From positions 1-15,071 of the forward strand of contig CAZCGA010000147.1 in the NCBI GenBank assembly GCA_964498075.1: a stretch of 15,071 nt of DNA, read 5' to 3'. The notes under the pieces were generated by a model. That model searched no databases. It was not told the DNA's origin and saw nothing but the letters and a program-made list of their open reading frames with translations. Every line of letters starts with the position of its first letter. Positions within the stretch are counted from its first letter, which is position 1. The DNA comes from CAZCGA01 sp964498075. Its GTDB lineage: Bacteria > Desulfobacterota > Binatia > HRBIN30. Shown here one piece after another: positions 1-6,519 of this stretch. The translations under genes and the position numbers were made by a program.

Positions 1-150
1 GGCCCGAAGATCCGGCGCGCCTACGCCAACATGGGCGTCATCAGCTTCGCCGACATCAACGCGGAAGAGCTGATGCGCAACGACGAGCGCGTGGCGCAGG
101 AGTTCGACGCCCGGAGCGGGCGAGGCCGGGCGCACGGCGAGCCGTCGTAG
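1..150 (+). CDS. 3' end of an unrecognised gene
   Basis: The first frame is open from the window edge to a TAG at 148-150 and gives the last 49 residues of a protein whose start lies outside the window. The visible tail contains ANMGVISFADINAEELMR followed by a charged, Gly/Arg-rich end. Codons have the high third-position GC of the neighbours, which supports real coding. I do not recognise the family from this fragment and give no function. It converges on the S1-domain gene, with 29 bases between the two stops and no clear hairpin terminator between them. Confidence 0.55.
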   Translation, partial: GPKIRRAYANMGVISFADINAEELMRNDERVAQEFDARSGRGRAHGEPS

Positions 151-179
151 TCGCACAACGTAATTCCGTCTGCCACGAA

Positions 180-1451
180 TCAGCCCCGCTTCGGCTTCGA
201 GGCGGCGAGCAGATCGGCAAAGCTGCCGAGTGACTTGTGCTCGTTGGCCTGGGTGACCAGGCTCTGTTCCTCGGCGCGCTCTCCCACGATCGCCGCATCG
301 CGTGCCTGACGCGCGAGCTCGACCATCGAGAGGCCGATGCGGCGCTTCTCCGTGTCCACGGCGACGACGCTGACCTCGACCTCTTGGCCCACGCTCACCA
401 CTTGGCGCGCGTGCGCGACGCGCCGATCGAGTACCAGCTTCGAGACGTGGACCAGGCCGTCGAGCCCCGGGGCGATCTCCACGAAGGCGCCGAACGGTTC
501 TAAGCGGCGGACGACACCGTGCACGGTGGCACCGACGGGGAAGCGCTCGCGCGCCGTGGCCCACGGATCGGCGGCCAAAGCCTTCAGCGACAGACCGACC
601 TGCCGGCGGCCGGCGCTCGCATCGTCGGTGGCAGGATCGACCTTCGTCACCTGAGCCTCGACGACCTGCCCGATGCTCAGCACTTCGCTCGGGTGGCCGA
701 CGCGGGCGTGACCCAGCTCGCTGATGTGAATCAAGCCTTCGACGCCACCGAGGTCGACGAAGGCACCGAAGTCGCGGATGGACGTCACCGTCCCCTGCAC
801 GACGGCACCGACCTGTAGCCGTTCCCATGTCTGCACGGCGCGTTCGGCGTCTTCCTCCTGGAGCAGCTCACGGCGCGAGACGACGACGTTACGCCCGCCG
901 GCGTCGATCTTGGTGACGCGGAAGCGCAGGCGCTGGCCGACGTACTGCGCCGCCGGCGGGCGCGCGTCGCCGCGCCGGCGATCGATCTGTGAGCCCGGGC
1001 AGAAGGCGCGGACCGCTCCGATCTGCACCTCGAAGCCGCCCTTGTTCTCCCCGGTCACCACTCCCTCGACCGGGATGCCATGTGCCAGCGCTTGCTCCAG
1101 CTCGGCCGGGAGGTGGCCGCCGCGCCCGAGCGTGCGCTTGAGGACGATCGACCCGGAGCCGCGGCCATCGTCGATCACCGTGGCTTCCAGCTGGTCACCG
1201 ACGGCCAGCGTGAGCGCCCCGGTCGCCGGGTCGCGGAACTCGGCCAGGTCGATGATCGCCTCGCCCTTGGCGCCGATCGCGACGAACGCCGTCGCTTGAC
1301 CCAAGGCGATCACCCGACCGCGGACCAAATCGCCCTCGACGATCTGGCGCTGGCTCGACTCCGCCTCACTCGCGGCCAGCAGCGCTGCGAAGTCCTCTTC
1401 CTTCGCCGGCGTGCCGCCCGTCGCGGTGTGATCTTCGTCGTGTTCACTCAT
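180..1451 (-). CDS. S1 RNA-binding domain protein, four S1 repeats (RpsA-like)
   Basis: A 423-residue protein with four S1 (OB-fold) repeats at about residues 39-106, 126-194, 213-290 and 306-376. Repeats 3 and 4 are canonical, with RDFGAFVDLGGVEGLIHIS near 226-244 and EPFGAFVEIAPGLDGLVHVS near 318-337. Proteins of this type bind single-stranded RNA, and ribosomal protein S1 helps mRNA onto the 30S subunit. Four repeats rather than six make it a short S1 or an S1-like accessory factor rather than a certain main rpsA. The ATG at 1451 is chosen because GGAGG lies 7 bases upstream (1459-1463). It follows rimI on the same strand after 78 bases that hold two small hairpins, so it may be the last gene of that cluster or have its own leader. 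The two ends share a short motif: FAALLAAS at 21-28 and FADLLAAS at 411-418. Confidence 0.9.
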   Translation of the reverse strand: MSEHDEDHTATGGTPAKEEDFAALLAASEAESSQRQIVEGDLVRGRVIALGQATAFVAIGAKGEAIIDLAEFRDPATGALTLAVGDQLEATVIDDGRGSGSIVLKRTLGRGGHLPAELEQALAHGIPVEGVVTGENKGGFEVQIGAVRAFCPGSQIDRRRGDARPPAAQYVGQRLRFRVTKIDAGGRNVVVSRRELLQEEDAERAVQTWERLQVGAVVQGTVTSIRDFGAFVDLGGVEGLIHISELGHARVGHPSEVLSIGQVVEAQVTKVDPATDDASAGRRQVGLSLKALAADPWATARERFPVGATVHGVVRRLEPFGAFVEIAPGLDGLVHVSKLVLDRRVAHARQVVSVGQEVEVSVVAVDTEKRRIGLSMVELARQARDAAIVGERAEEQSLVTQANEHKSLGSFADLLAASKPKRG

Positions 1452-1465
1452 GATGCTGCCTCCGG

Positions 1466-1512
1466 AAGGGCGCCACTATAGCGCCCCCGCCGGAATTCGC
1501 CATCGCGGCGAA
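1466..1512 (-). promoter_or_regulatory. Two small inverted repeats in the leader of the S1 gene
   Basis: Between rimI and the S1 gene lie two perfect 6-bp inverted repeats. One is gggcgc 1468-1473 pairing with gcgccc 1481-1486 (7-base loop); the other is ttcgcc 1496-1501 pairing with ggcgaa 1507-1512 (5-base loop). The first sits just upstream of the GGAGG site. There is no T tract on either strand, so this is not a standard intrinsic terminator. An RNA structure affecting ribosome access is possible but unproven. Confidence 0.3.
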
Positions 1513-1529
1513 GCGGTGGCAACGTTCGT

Positions 1530-2055
1530 TCAGGTATCGGCGCGCCGCGCGCGGCTCATGATGAGGGCGTCGTGCCCGCGGCCGTAGTAGTGGCGGCGTA
1601 CACCGCACTCGGTGAACCCGAGCGCGCGATACAGCGCGATCGCGGCGGCATTCTCGCGGCGGACTTCCAGGGTGACGATGCGCGCGCCGTGCGCGTCCGC
1701 CTCCCGCACCACCGTCTCCACGAGCGCACGACCGATGCCCATCTGCCGCCGGTCGGGGTGCACGGCCAAATTGAGGATGTGCACCTCGTCACCGACCANN
1801 NNNNNNNNNNNNNNNNNNNNNNNNNNNNNNNNNNNNNNNNNNNNNNNNNNNNNNNTAGCCGAGCAACGCGCTCGATCCGTTGGGGGTGCGCGCCAGGAGC
1901 GTCTTGGAGAACGGGATCTTCAGCTCGTGCAGGAACAGCCCCGGGCTCCACGGCTCGGGAAACGAGCGGCGCTCGATCTCCATGACCGCATCGAGGTCCT
2001 CGGTGCGCATGGAGTGAAGAACGATGGCCGGCTGAGTCACCACGACGCGCGCCAC
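1530..2055 (-). CDS. rimI: Ribosomal-protein alanine N-acetyltransferase RimI, broken by an assembly gap
   Basis: A GNAT-fold enzyme that acetylates the N-terminal alanine of ribosomal protein S18 (established for RimI). The N-terminal part (2055 down to 1856) shows MRTEDLDAVMEIERRSFPEPW, here counted as typical RimI opening residues, and ends ...SSALLGY. The C-terminal part shows VGDEVHILNLAVHP, the acetyl-CoA loop RRQMGIGRAL, ENAAAIALYRALGF and the RimI-like end YYGRGHDALIM. A run of N (1799-1855) separates the halves, and they are in different frames across it, so the N count is not the true distance. RimI alignment suggests only about 4 residues are missing (about 14 bases), giving about 160 residues. 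The chosen start is a GTG directly after the TGA of fabH (TGAGTG), implying translational coupling; nearby GTG codons are alternatives. I treat it as an intact gene in the organism. Confidence 0.85.
1799..1855. other. Assembly gap (57 N)
   Basis: Fifty-seven unknown bases lie inside rimI. To keep the two rimI halves in one frame the true gap must have length 2 modulo 3, whereas 57 is 0 modulo 3. The N run is therefore an estimate or placeholder. Confidence 0.98.
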
Positions 2056-3057
2056 TCACCAGGCAATGAGCGCCGACGCCCAGGTGAAGCCGGCGCCGAA
2101 GGCGGCGAGACACACCAGGTCGCGGTCGTGAATGCGTCCCGCTTCCAGCGCTTCGTACAAGGCAATAGGAATCGACCCGGCGGTGGTGTTGCCGTAGCGG
2201 TCGATGTTGTTGAAGACCTTCTCTTCAGGCAGCTCCAACCCCAGGGCTACCATCTGACTGATGCGCAAGTTTGCCTGGTGCGGGATGAGCAACGCGAGGT
2301 CCGCCGGCGAGAAGCCGTTGGTGTCGAGCGCCTCCCGAATGACCTCGGGAAACCGGGTGACGGCGTGGCGAAAGACGTAGCGGCCCTCCATCTTCGGAAA
2401 CATCCGCGCCGCCTCGCCGGTGATCATCTCTTCCGTGAGGCGAGGGCGCTCGCGGCTGCCGGGGCTTTCCAACCACAGCTTCTCGGCGAAGCGACCTTCG
2501 GCGTGCAGGTGCGTGGAGAGGATGCCGCGGTGTGTATCCTCCTCGGGCCCCAGCACGACGGCGCCGGCGCCGTCGCCGAAGATCACCGCGACTTCCCTGC
2601 CGCGTGTCGTCAAGTCGATCCCGGTCGAGTGCACCTCGCCGCCGACGAGCAGGACGTGATCGTAGGTCCCCGTCTTGATGAACTTGTCCGCGACGGCCAG
2701 GCCGTAGAGAAAACCGGAGCACTGATTGCGCACGTCGAACGCCGGCATGCCGGCGATGTCCAGACGCTCCTGCAGCAGGCACGCGGAGGCCGGCATGTCG
2801 ACGTCGGGGCTCAAGGTGGCGAAGATGACGCAGTCGACATCCTGCGCGCGCACTCCGGCGCGCTCCAATGCCTCGCGCGCGGCCTCGGCTCCCATGTCTG
2901 CCGCACCGGTCCACCCGTCGCTGAAGTGACGTTGGCGAATACCGGTGCGCTGCTGGATCCACTCGTCGCTGGTATCCATGCATGCGGTCAGGTCCGCGTT
3001 GGTGACGACGTGTGGCGGTACGTGACGGCCGATGCCGAGGATGCGTGCGTTCCGCAT
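2056..3057 (-). CDS. fabH: 3-oxoacyl-ACP synthase III (FabH-type)
   Basis: A 333-residue thiolase-fold condensing enzyme. FabH joins an acyl-CoA primer to malonyl-ACP to begin fatty-acid synthesis; relatives make other beta-ketoacyl products. The full catalytic set is visible: Cys113 in RNQCSGFLYG, His260 in LIPHQANLRI and Asn290 in DRYGNTTAGS. The N-terminal motif DTSDEWIQQRTGIRQRH (about 28-44) and the C-terminal GAGFTWASALI are also typical, and the length fits the family. The start is the ATG at 3057, because AGGAGGA (3061-3067) lies just upstream and overlaps the stop of the preceding gene; the open frame extends 12 codons further but without such support. It is the second of two tandem synthase-III genes and is followed immediately by rimI. 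Whether it serves general fatty-acid synthesis or a dedicated pathway with its partner cannot be told from sequence. Confidence 0.9.
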   Translation of the reverse strand: MRNARILGIGRHVPPHVVTNADLTACMDTSDEWIQQRTGIRQRHFSDGWTGAADMGAEAAREALERAGVRAQDVDCVIFATLSPDVDMPASACLLQERLDIAGMPAFDVRNQCSGFLYGLAVADKFIKTGTYDHVLLVGGEVHSTGIDLTTRGREVAVIFGDGAGAVVLGPEEDTHRGILSTHLHAEGRFAEKLWLESPGSRERPRLTEEMITGEAARMFPKMEGRYVFRHAVTRFPEVIREALDTNGFSPADLALLIPHQANLRISQMVALGLELPEEKVFNNIDRYGNTTAGSIPIALYEALEAGRIHDRDLVCLAAFGAGFTWASALIAW

Positions 3058-3065
3058 GACTCCTC

Positions 3066-4001
3066 CTACAGCGTGAGCACCGCAGCGCCCCACGCAAAGC
3101 CGGCGCCGGACGCGGCCAGGCAGACCGTCGCGCCGGCACCTAGACGACCGCTCGCCACCTCTTCACTCAACGCCACGGGCAACGCCGCCGCCGTCAGATG
3201 CCCGTACCGGGATGCCGGGACGTTGAGTCGCGACGCCGGGATGCCGACGCGCGCGGCCACGCGTTCGGCGACCTCCGGGAACACGTGGCCGATGATGTAG
3301 CGATCCACCCGGTCGGGTTGCACGTCGGCGCGCTGCAACGCTTCGTGAATCACGGCGGGTAACGACTCTTCCCCGAAGCGACGGACGGCGTCAACGTCGA
3401 TTGCCGGGAAGTGCCGGCCGCGCTGGAAGTTTTCCTTCGTCATGCGCACCGGGTGCTGGCGGCTGGCGGGATACTCGCACCAGAACCGCCGGTGGTGTCG
3501 CCCGTCCGTGTGGATCGCAGCGCCGCGCAGGCCACGACCGTCGGTCGACGGGCTCACCAGTGCCACACCGGCGCCGTCGCCGTACAGTCTGGCAACCGCG
3601 GCGCCGGCTTCGGAGTAGTCCAGGCCGGAGGAGTGCACCTCGGCGCCGACAACCAGCACGTTTCGATAGACACCGGCGCGCACGAACTGATCCGCGATGA
3701 CCAGCCCGAACACGAATCCGGCGCATTGCGCCCGTACATCCAGCGCACCCACGGTGCCACAGCCTATCTGCTCCTGGAAGAAGCAACCGGCTCCAGGAAA
3801 GGTGACGTCCGGAGTCATGGTGGCGAAGACGATGAAGTCGACGGCATCCGGGGTCAGCCGCGCTTGCGCCAACGCCGCGCCGGTAGCGCGCGCCGCGAGC
3901 GTCGACGGTCCCACAGGCTCGACGGCGATGGGCCGGCGTACTCCGGCCCATTCCACCTCGGCGGGGAGATGGTGGCCGAGTCCCACGATGCTTGCGCGCA
4001 T
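3066..4001 (-). CDS. Divergent ketoacyl synthase III-like protein, shortened, Cys-His-His
   Basis: A 311-residue thiolase-fold protein related to its downstream neighbour, with matching blocks such as FATMTPDVTFPG and VVGAEVHSSGLDYS. The nucleophile is kept as Cys93 (RAQCAGFVFG) and the first histidine as His239 (IIGHVFPEVA, replacing the usual PHQAN). The position normally held by Asn is His268 (SRYGHLTAAA), so the set reads Cys-His-His as in FabB/FabF. The usual DEWI...RTGI segment near the N terminus is missing, which accounts for most of the shorter length. The ATG at 4001 begins 4 bases after the TGA of the ferredoxin-fusion gene, and its TAG at 3066-3068 overlaps the ribosome site of fabH, so translational coupling is likely. 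It could be an active condensing enzyme with altered specificity, or one half of a heteromer with the neighbouring FabH; the sequence does not decide. Confidence 0.85.
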   Translation of the reverse strand: MRASIVGLGHHLPAEVEWAGVRRPIAVEPVGPSTLAARATGAALAQARLTPDAVDFIVFATMTPDVTFPGAGCFFQEQIGCGTVGALDVRAQCAGFVFGLVIADQFVRAGVYRNVLVVGAEVHSSGLDYSEAGAAVARLYGDGAGVALVSPSTDGRGLRGAAIHTDGRHHRRFWCEYPASRQHPVRMTKENFQRGRHFPAIDVDAVRRFGEESLPAVIHEALQRADVQPDRVDRYIIGHVFPEVAERVAARVGIPASRLNVPASRYGHLTAAALPVALSEEVASGRLGAGATVCLAASGAGFAWGAAVLTL

Positions 4002-4005
4002 GCGT

Positions 4006-5391
4006 TCAGCGCTTGAGCAGCACGACCTCGAGGTTGCGTTCGCGGAGCCGGTGTTTGAAGGCCTTCACGGGTGCGGGCAGCTCGACGTTGGTGGTGAAGT
4101 CGGGAGGGAATGCCGGCGACACGGCCGCGAGCTTGCGTACGTTCTTCTCGGTGACGCTGCCCTTCACCACGAGGAAGCCGTTGCGCAACGAGAGACTGTA
4201 ATCATACGGCGGCATGTCGTCCGGAATGCCCAACTCATCCTTCAAGGCGGACGTCGGGACGACACGCGGGAACTCCAAGCGCAACAGATAGCCGTTGCCT
4301 TGCTCTTCCAGGGTGTACACCTGGCCGTAGCGCCGCTCGCGCTCCACTTTCTCTTCGAAGCCGCCGCCGTGGAATCCGTCGACGGGAATGCTGCCCTGGT
4401 TCTTCACGCGGTTCAGGACGCGGGTCAGTGGCGCGAACAGGATGGCCAGCGGCAGCGCGTAGAAGGCTCCGCGGTGTACCCACTCATCCGACGGCAGCGC
4501 GTGCAACACACCTTCACGCAGCCGCATCACCGCCTCGAGCGAGCCAATGGCCGCTCCCAGGATGATCATGCTGTTCAGCTGATTGCTGAACACTGCCTTG
4601 TCCATCGTCAACGCGCCGAGCGCGGCGATGGCCAGCGGGTAGAGGACCATGTTGTGGAGAATGTTCAGCCCGGTGGCTCCGGCCGCGGTGAAGTAGCGCC
4701 GATCGCCAACGGCATCCTCGATCGCTTGCTTCTGTGAGTAGGGCAGGGCGCCGAGGAGTGGTTGGGCCAGCGCTGCGGCGACCTTGAGAGCTTTCGAAGC
4801 GCCGGGCCGGATCGACCCAAGCTGTGCGAACGCGTCCTCGAAGCTCACTGCCAACTCGCCGGGGAAGACCTTCTCCTTCCACACCGGTCGGGGAGTGGGC
4901 GCGGCGGCCTTCGGGGGCGCGAGTTTCTTCTCGACGCGTTCCGTCTGGACCGCGGCTGGGGCGGCGACGGGTGCGGCGGCTGCGACCTTTGCCGGCGCTG
5001 CTGCGACGGGTTGCGGTGCGGCCGCCGTTTCGCCCGCCGGCGCGGCGGCCCCGGCGCCGTCCTTCCGGAAGCGTGACGGGAACTCTGCCGGGAACTCCTG
5101 TTCGGGATGCAAGACCTTGGCACGGGCGAGCAGCACGTCCTCGGTTTCCGGGATCTGGGGGTCCGGCACGCAGCAATCGACCGGGCAGACCGCGGCGCAG
5201 GCTTCCTGGTCATGGAACCCGACGCACTCAGTGCACTTGTCCGGGACGATGTAGAAGATGTCCTGCGCGACCGCTGGGTGCATCGCGCCGTTCAACTCCC
5301 ACTCGACTCCCCCCTGGTAAATGGCGGTATTCGGGCACTCGGGCTCGCAGGCGCCGCAGTTGATGCATTCGGAAGTGATAACCGTTGCCAT
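4006..5391 (-). CDS. Ferredoxin / membrane segment / alpha-crystallin-like fusion protein
   Basis: A 461-residue protein with an unusual layout. Residues 1-75 match a YfhL-like 2[4Fe-4S] ferredoxin: Cys9-x2-Cys12-x2-Cys15-x3-Cys19-Pro, then Cys53-x2-Cys56-x8-Cys65-x3-Cys69-Pro and Cys73. Residues about 113-170 are an Ala/Pro-rich flexible linker. Residues about 240-323 hold three hydrophobic stretches (around 244-262, 273-289, 308-321) that could be membrane helices. Residues about 355-461 resemble a small heat-shock (alpha-crystallin) beta-sandwich, with GYLLRLEFP, SLRNGFLVVKG and the closing LRERNLEVVLLK. The ATG at 5391 is preferred over the much longer open frame because the ferredoxin begins there and AGGGGAG (5401-5407) lies 9 bases upstream. 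It is the first gene of the minus-strand cluster. A membrane-tethered electron carrier or scaffold for the two downstream synthases is inference; the alpha-crystallin match is by pattern only. Confidence 0.75.
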   Translation of the reverse strand: MATVITSECINCGACEPECPNTAIYQGGVEWELNGAMHPAVAQDIFYIVPDKCTECVGFHDQEACAAVCPVDCCVPDPQIPETEDVLLARAKVLHPEQEFPAEFPSRFRKDGAGAAAPAGETAAAPQPVAAAPAKVAAAAPVAAPAAVQTERVEKKLAPPKAAAPTPRPVWKEKVFPGELAVSFEDAFAQLGSIRPGASKALKVAAALAQPLLGALPYSQKQAIEDAVGDRRYFTAAGATGLNILHNMVLYPLAIAALGALTMDKAVFSNQLNSMIILGAAIGSLEAVMRLREGVLHALPSDEWVHRGAFYALPLAILFAPLTRVLNRVKNQGSIPVDGFHGGGFEEKVERERRYGQVYTLEEQGNGYLLRLEFPRVVPTSALKDELGIPDDMPPYDYSLSLRNGFLVVKGSVTEKNVRKLAAVSPAFPPDFTTNVELPAPVKAFKHRLRERNLEVVLLKR

Positions 5392-5427
5392 GCTACACGT
5401 CTCCCCTGAGATCGAACGTCGGGGGAA

Positions 5428-5456
5428 TATGTATCGTTTTGGCGGGGTGCTTTCAA
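5428..5456 (-). promoter_or_regulatory. Possible promoter of the ferredoxin-fusion/fabH cluster
   Basis: On the minus strand TTGAAA (5451-5456) is followed after 17 bases by TACATA (5428-5433). The -35-like box is good and the -10-like box weak. It lies about 37 bases upstream of the start at 5391, in the only intergenic region before the tightly spaced cluster. Confidence 0.3.
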
Positions 5457-5478
5457 CAAAGGCCCCGGCCCGCGAGCC

Positions 5479-5506
5479 TTGACCGAGGCGCTGCGGGGTA
5501 TACGAT
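5479..5506 (+). promoter_or_regulatory. Possible sigma-70-type promoter of the short-chain dehydrogenase
   Basis: TTGACC (5479-5484), a 16-base spacer and TACGAT (5501-5506) resemble -35 and -10 boxes. The leader to the ATG at 5570 would be roughly 55 bases. It is divergent from the candidate promoter of the ferredoxin-fusion gene. Confidence 0.4.
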
Positions 5507-5569
5507 GCGCCGCCCATTTGAATCCATTTGATTGGGCGACCGTGGGGTTGCCCCGCGAGGACGGCAAGC

Positions 5570-6439
5570 ATGGCAGGACGACTCGAAGGCAAGGTTGCAG
5601 TCATCACCGGCGGAGCCAATGGAATCGGGCGGGCGACGGTCCTGCGGTTTATCGAGGAAGGGGCGCGCGTGGTTGCCGCTGACCTGAACGAGACGACCGG
5701 ACGGGAGATGCTCGATCTCGCGGCGCGGGCGGGACATGCGGCCCGCGTGCACTTCCGGCGCACCGACGTGGCGCGGGAAGGGGAGGTGGAGACGGCGATC
5801 GGGCTCGCGGTGTCCGAGTTTGGGCGCCTCGATTGCGTCTTCAATAATGCCGGTGTGGCCGGCGCGTTTGGACCGATCACGCATATTTCGGCCGAGGACT
5901 GGGACTACACGTTTGCGGTGCTGGTGCGCGGCGTGTTCTTCGGCATCAAGCACGGTGCGCGGGTGATGAAGGCTCAGGGCGGCGGAGGATCGATCATCAA
6001 TACCGCGTCGGTGGCCGGCCTCAGCGGTGGAGACGGACCGCAGGCGTATTCCGCGGCGAAGGCGGCGGTGATCAACCTGACGCGGGCCGTGGCGGTCGAG
6101 CTGGCGCCGGCGTTGATCCGGGTGAACGCCATCTGCCCGGGCGCCATTCTGACGCCGCTGATCCACCGCGGCAGCCCGGACGCGCTCGCGCCGATTCTGC
6201 AGCAGGCGCAGCCATGGCCGGAAGTGGGGCAGGGCGCGCACATCGCCGGCGTGGCGCTATTCCTGGCCAGCGAAGATGCGCGCTTCGTCACCGGCGCGGC
6301 CCTGGTGGCGGACGGCGGGCTCACCGCGATGGGCGGCAACGCCCTGCGCTCGCTGGGCCAAGGCGAGGCCATGTCCATGGCGGTCGGCGTCGACCGCGGG
6401 ACGACGGGGATCGACGGGACGGCGAAACTGGTGGAGTGA
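5570..6439 (+). CDS. Short-chain dehydrogenase/reductase, classical type
   Basis: A 289-residue Rossmann-fold oxidoreductase. It shows the cofactor loop TGGANGIG (13-20), an acidic residue after beta-2 (Asp38 in AADLN) that favours NAD(H) over NADP(H), NNAG (92-95), and the catalytic Ser147, Tyr160 and Lys164 (YSAAK), with NAICPGAI after it. The substrate cannot be named. The family norm is about 250 residues; the excess is a C-terminal extension after LVADGGLTAMGG (about 255-289) that I cannot assign. The ATG at 5570 is chosen because the Rossmann strand begins just after it and GAGG (5557-5560) lies 9 bases upstream; the frame is open further back without a better start. It is transcribed alone, divergent from the ferredoxin-fusion cluster and convergent with the secreted-protein gene. 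A shared role with the ketoacyl synthases is possible only by position. Confidence 0.9.
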   Translation: MAGRLEGKVAVITGGANGIGRATVLRFIEEGARVVAADLNETTGREMLDLAARAGHAARVHFRRTDVAREGEVETAIGLAVSEFGRLDCVFNNAGVAGAFGPITHISAEDWDYTFAVLVRGVFFGIKHGARVMKAQGGGGSIINTASVAGLSGGDGPQAYSAAKAAVINLTRAVAVELAPALIRVNAICPGAILTPLIHRGSPDALAPILQQAQPWPEVGQGAHIAGVALFLASEDARFVTGAALVADGGLTAMGGNALRSLGQGEAMSMAVGVDRGTTGIDGTAKLVE

Positions 6440-6519
6440 TTCGCTGCTCGTCAGGCTTCGAATTTTCCAGTTCAGGCCGATAATCCCAGCTTTTCGCGAG
6501 CCAGCGGCCTGCGCTCTTC

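Noticed and set aside
2557..2574. Perfect 18-bp palindrome gacggcgccggcgccgtc
   Set aside because: It lies in the fabH codons for the conserved GDGAGA motif; GC-rich coding of Gly-Ala repeats explains it, and a similar run is present in the neighbouring synthase gene.
1612..4737. Long plus-strand open frames (562 and 346 codons) opposite the fabH cluster
   Set aside because: They are antisense shadows in GC-rich DNA; the minus-strand frames carry all family motifs and ribosome sites.
5392..5880. N-terminal extension of the ferredoxin-fusion protein up to 5880
   Set aside because: The extension is Arg/Ser/Pro-rich, overlaps the dehydrogenase gene and its start region, and the ferredoxin begins at 5391 behind a good ribosome site.
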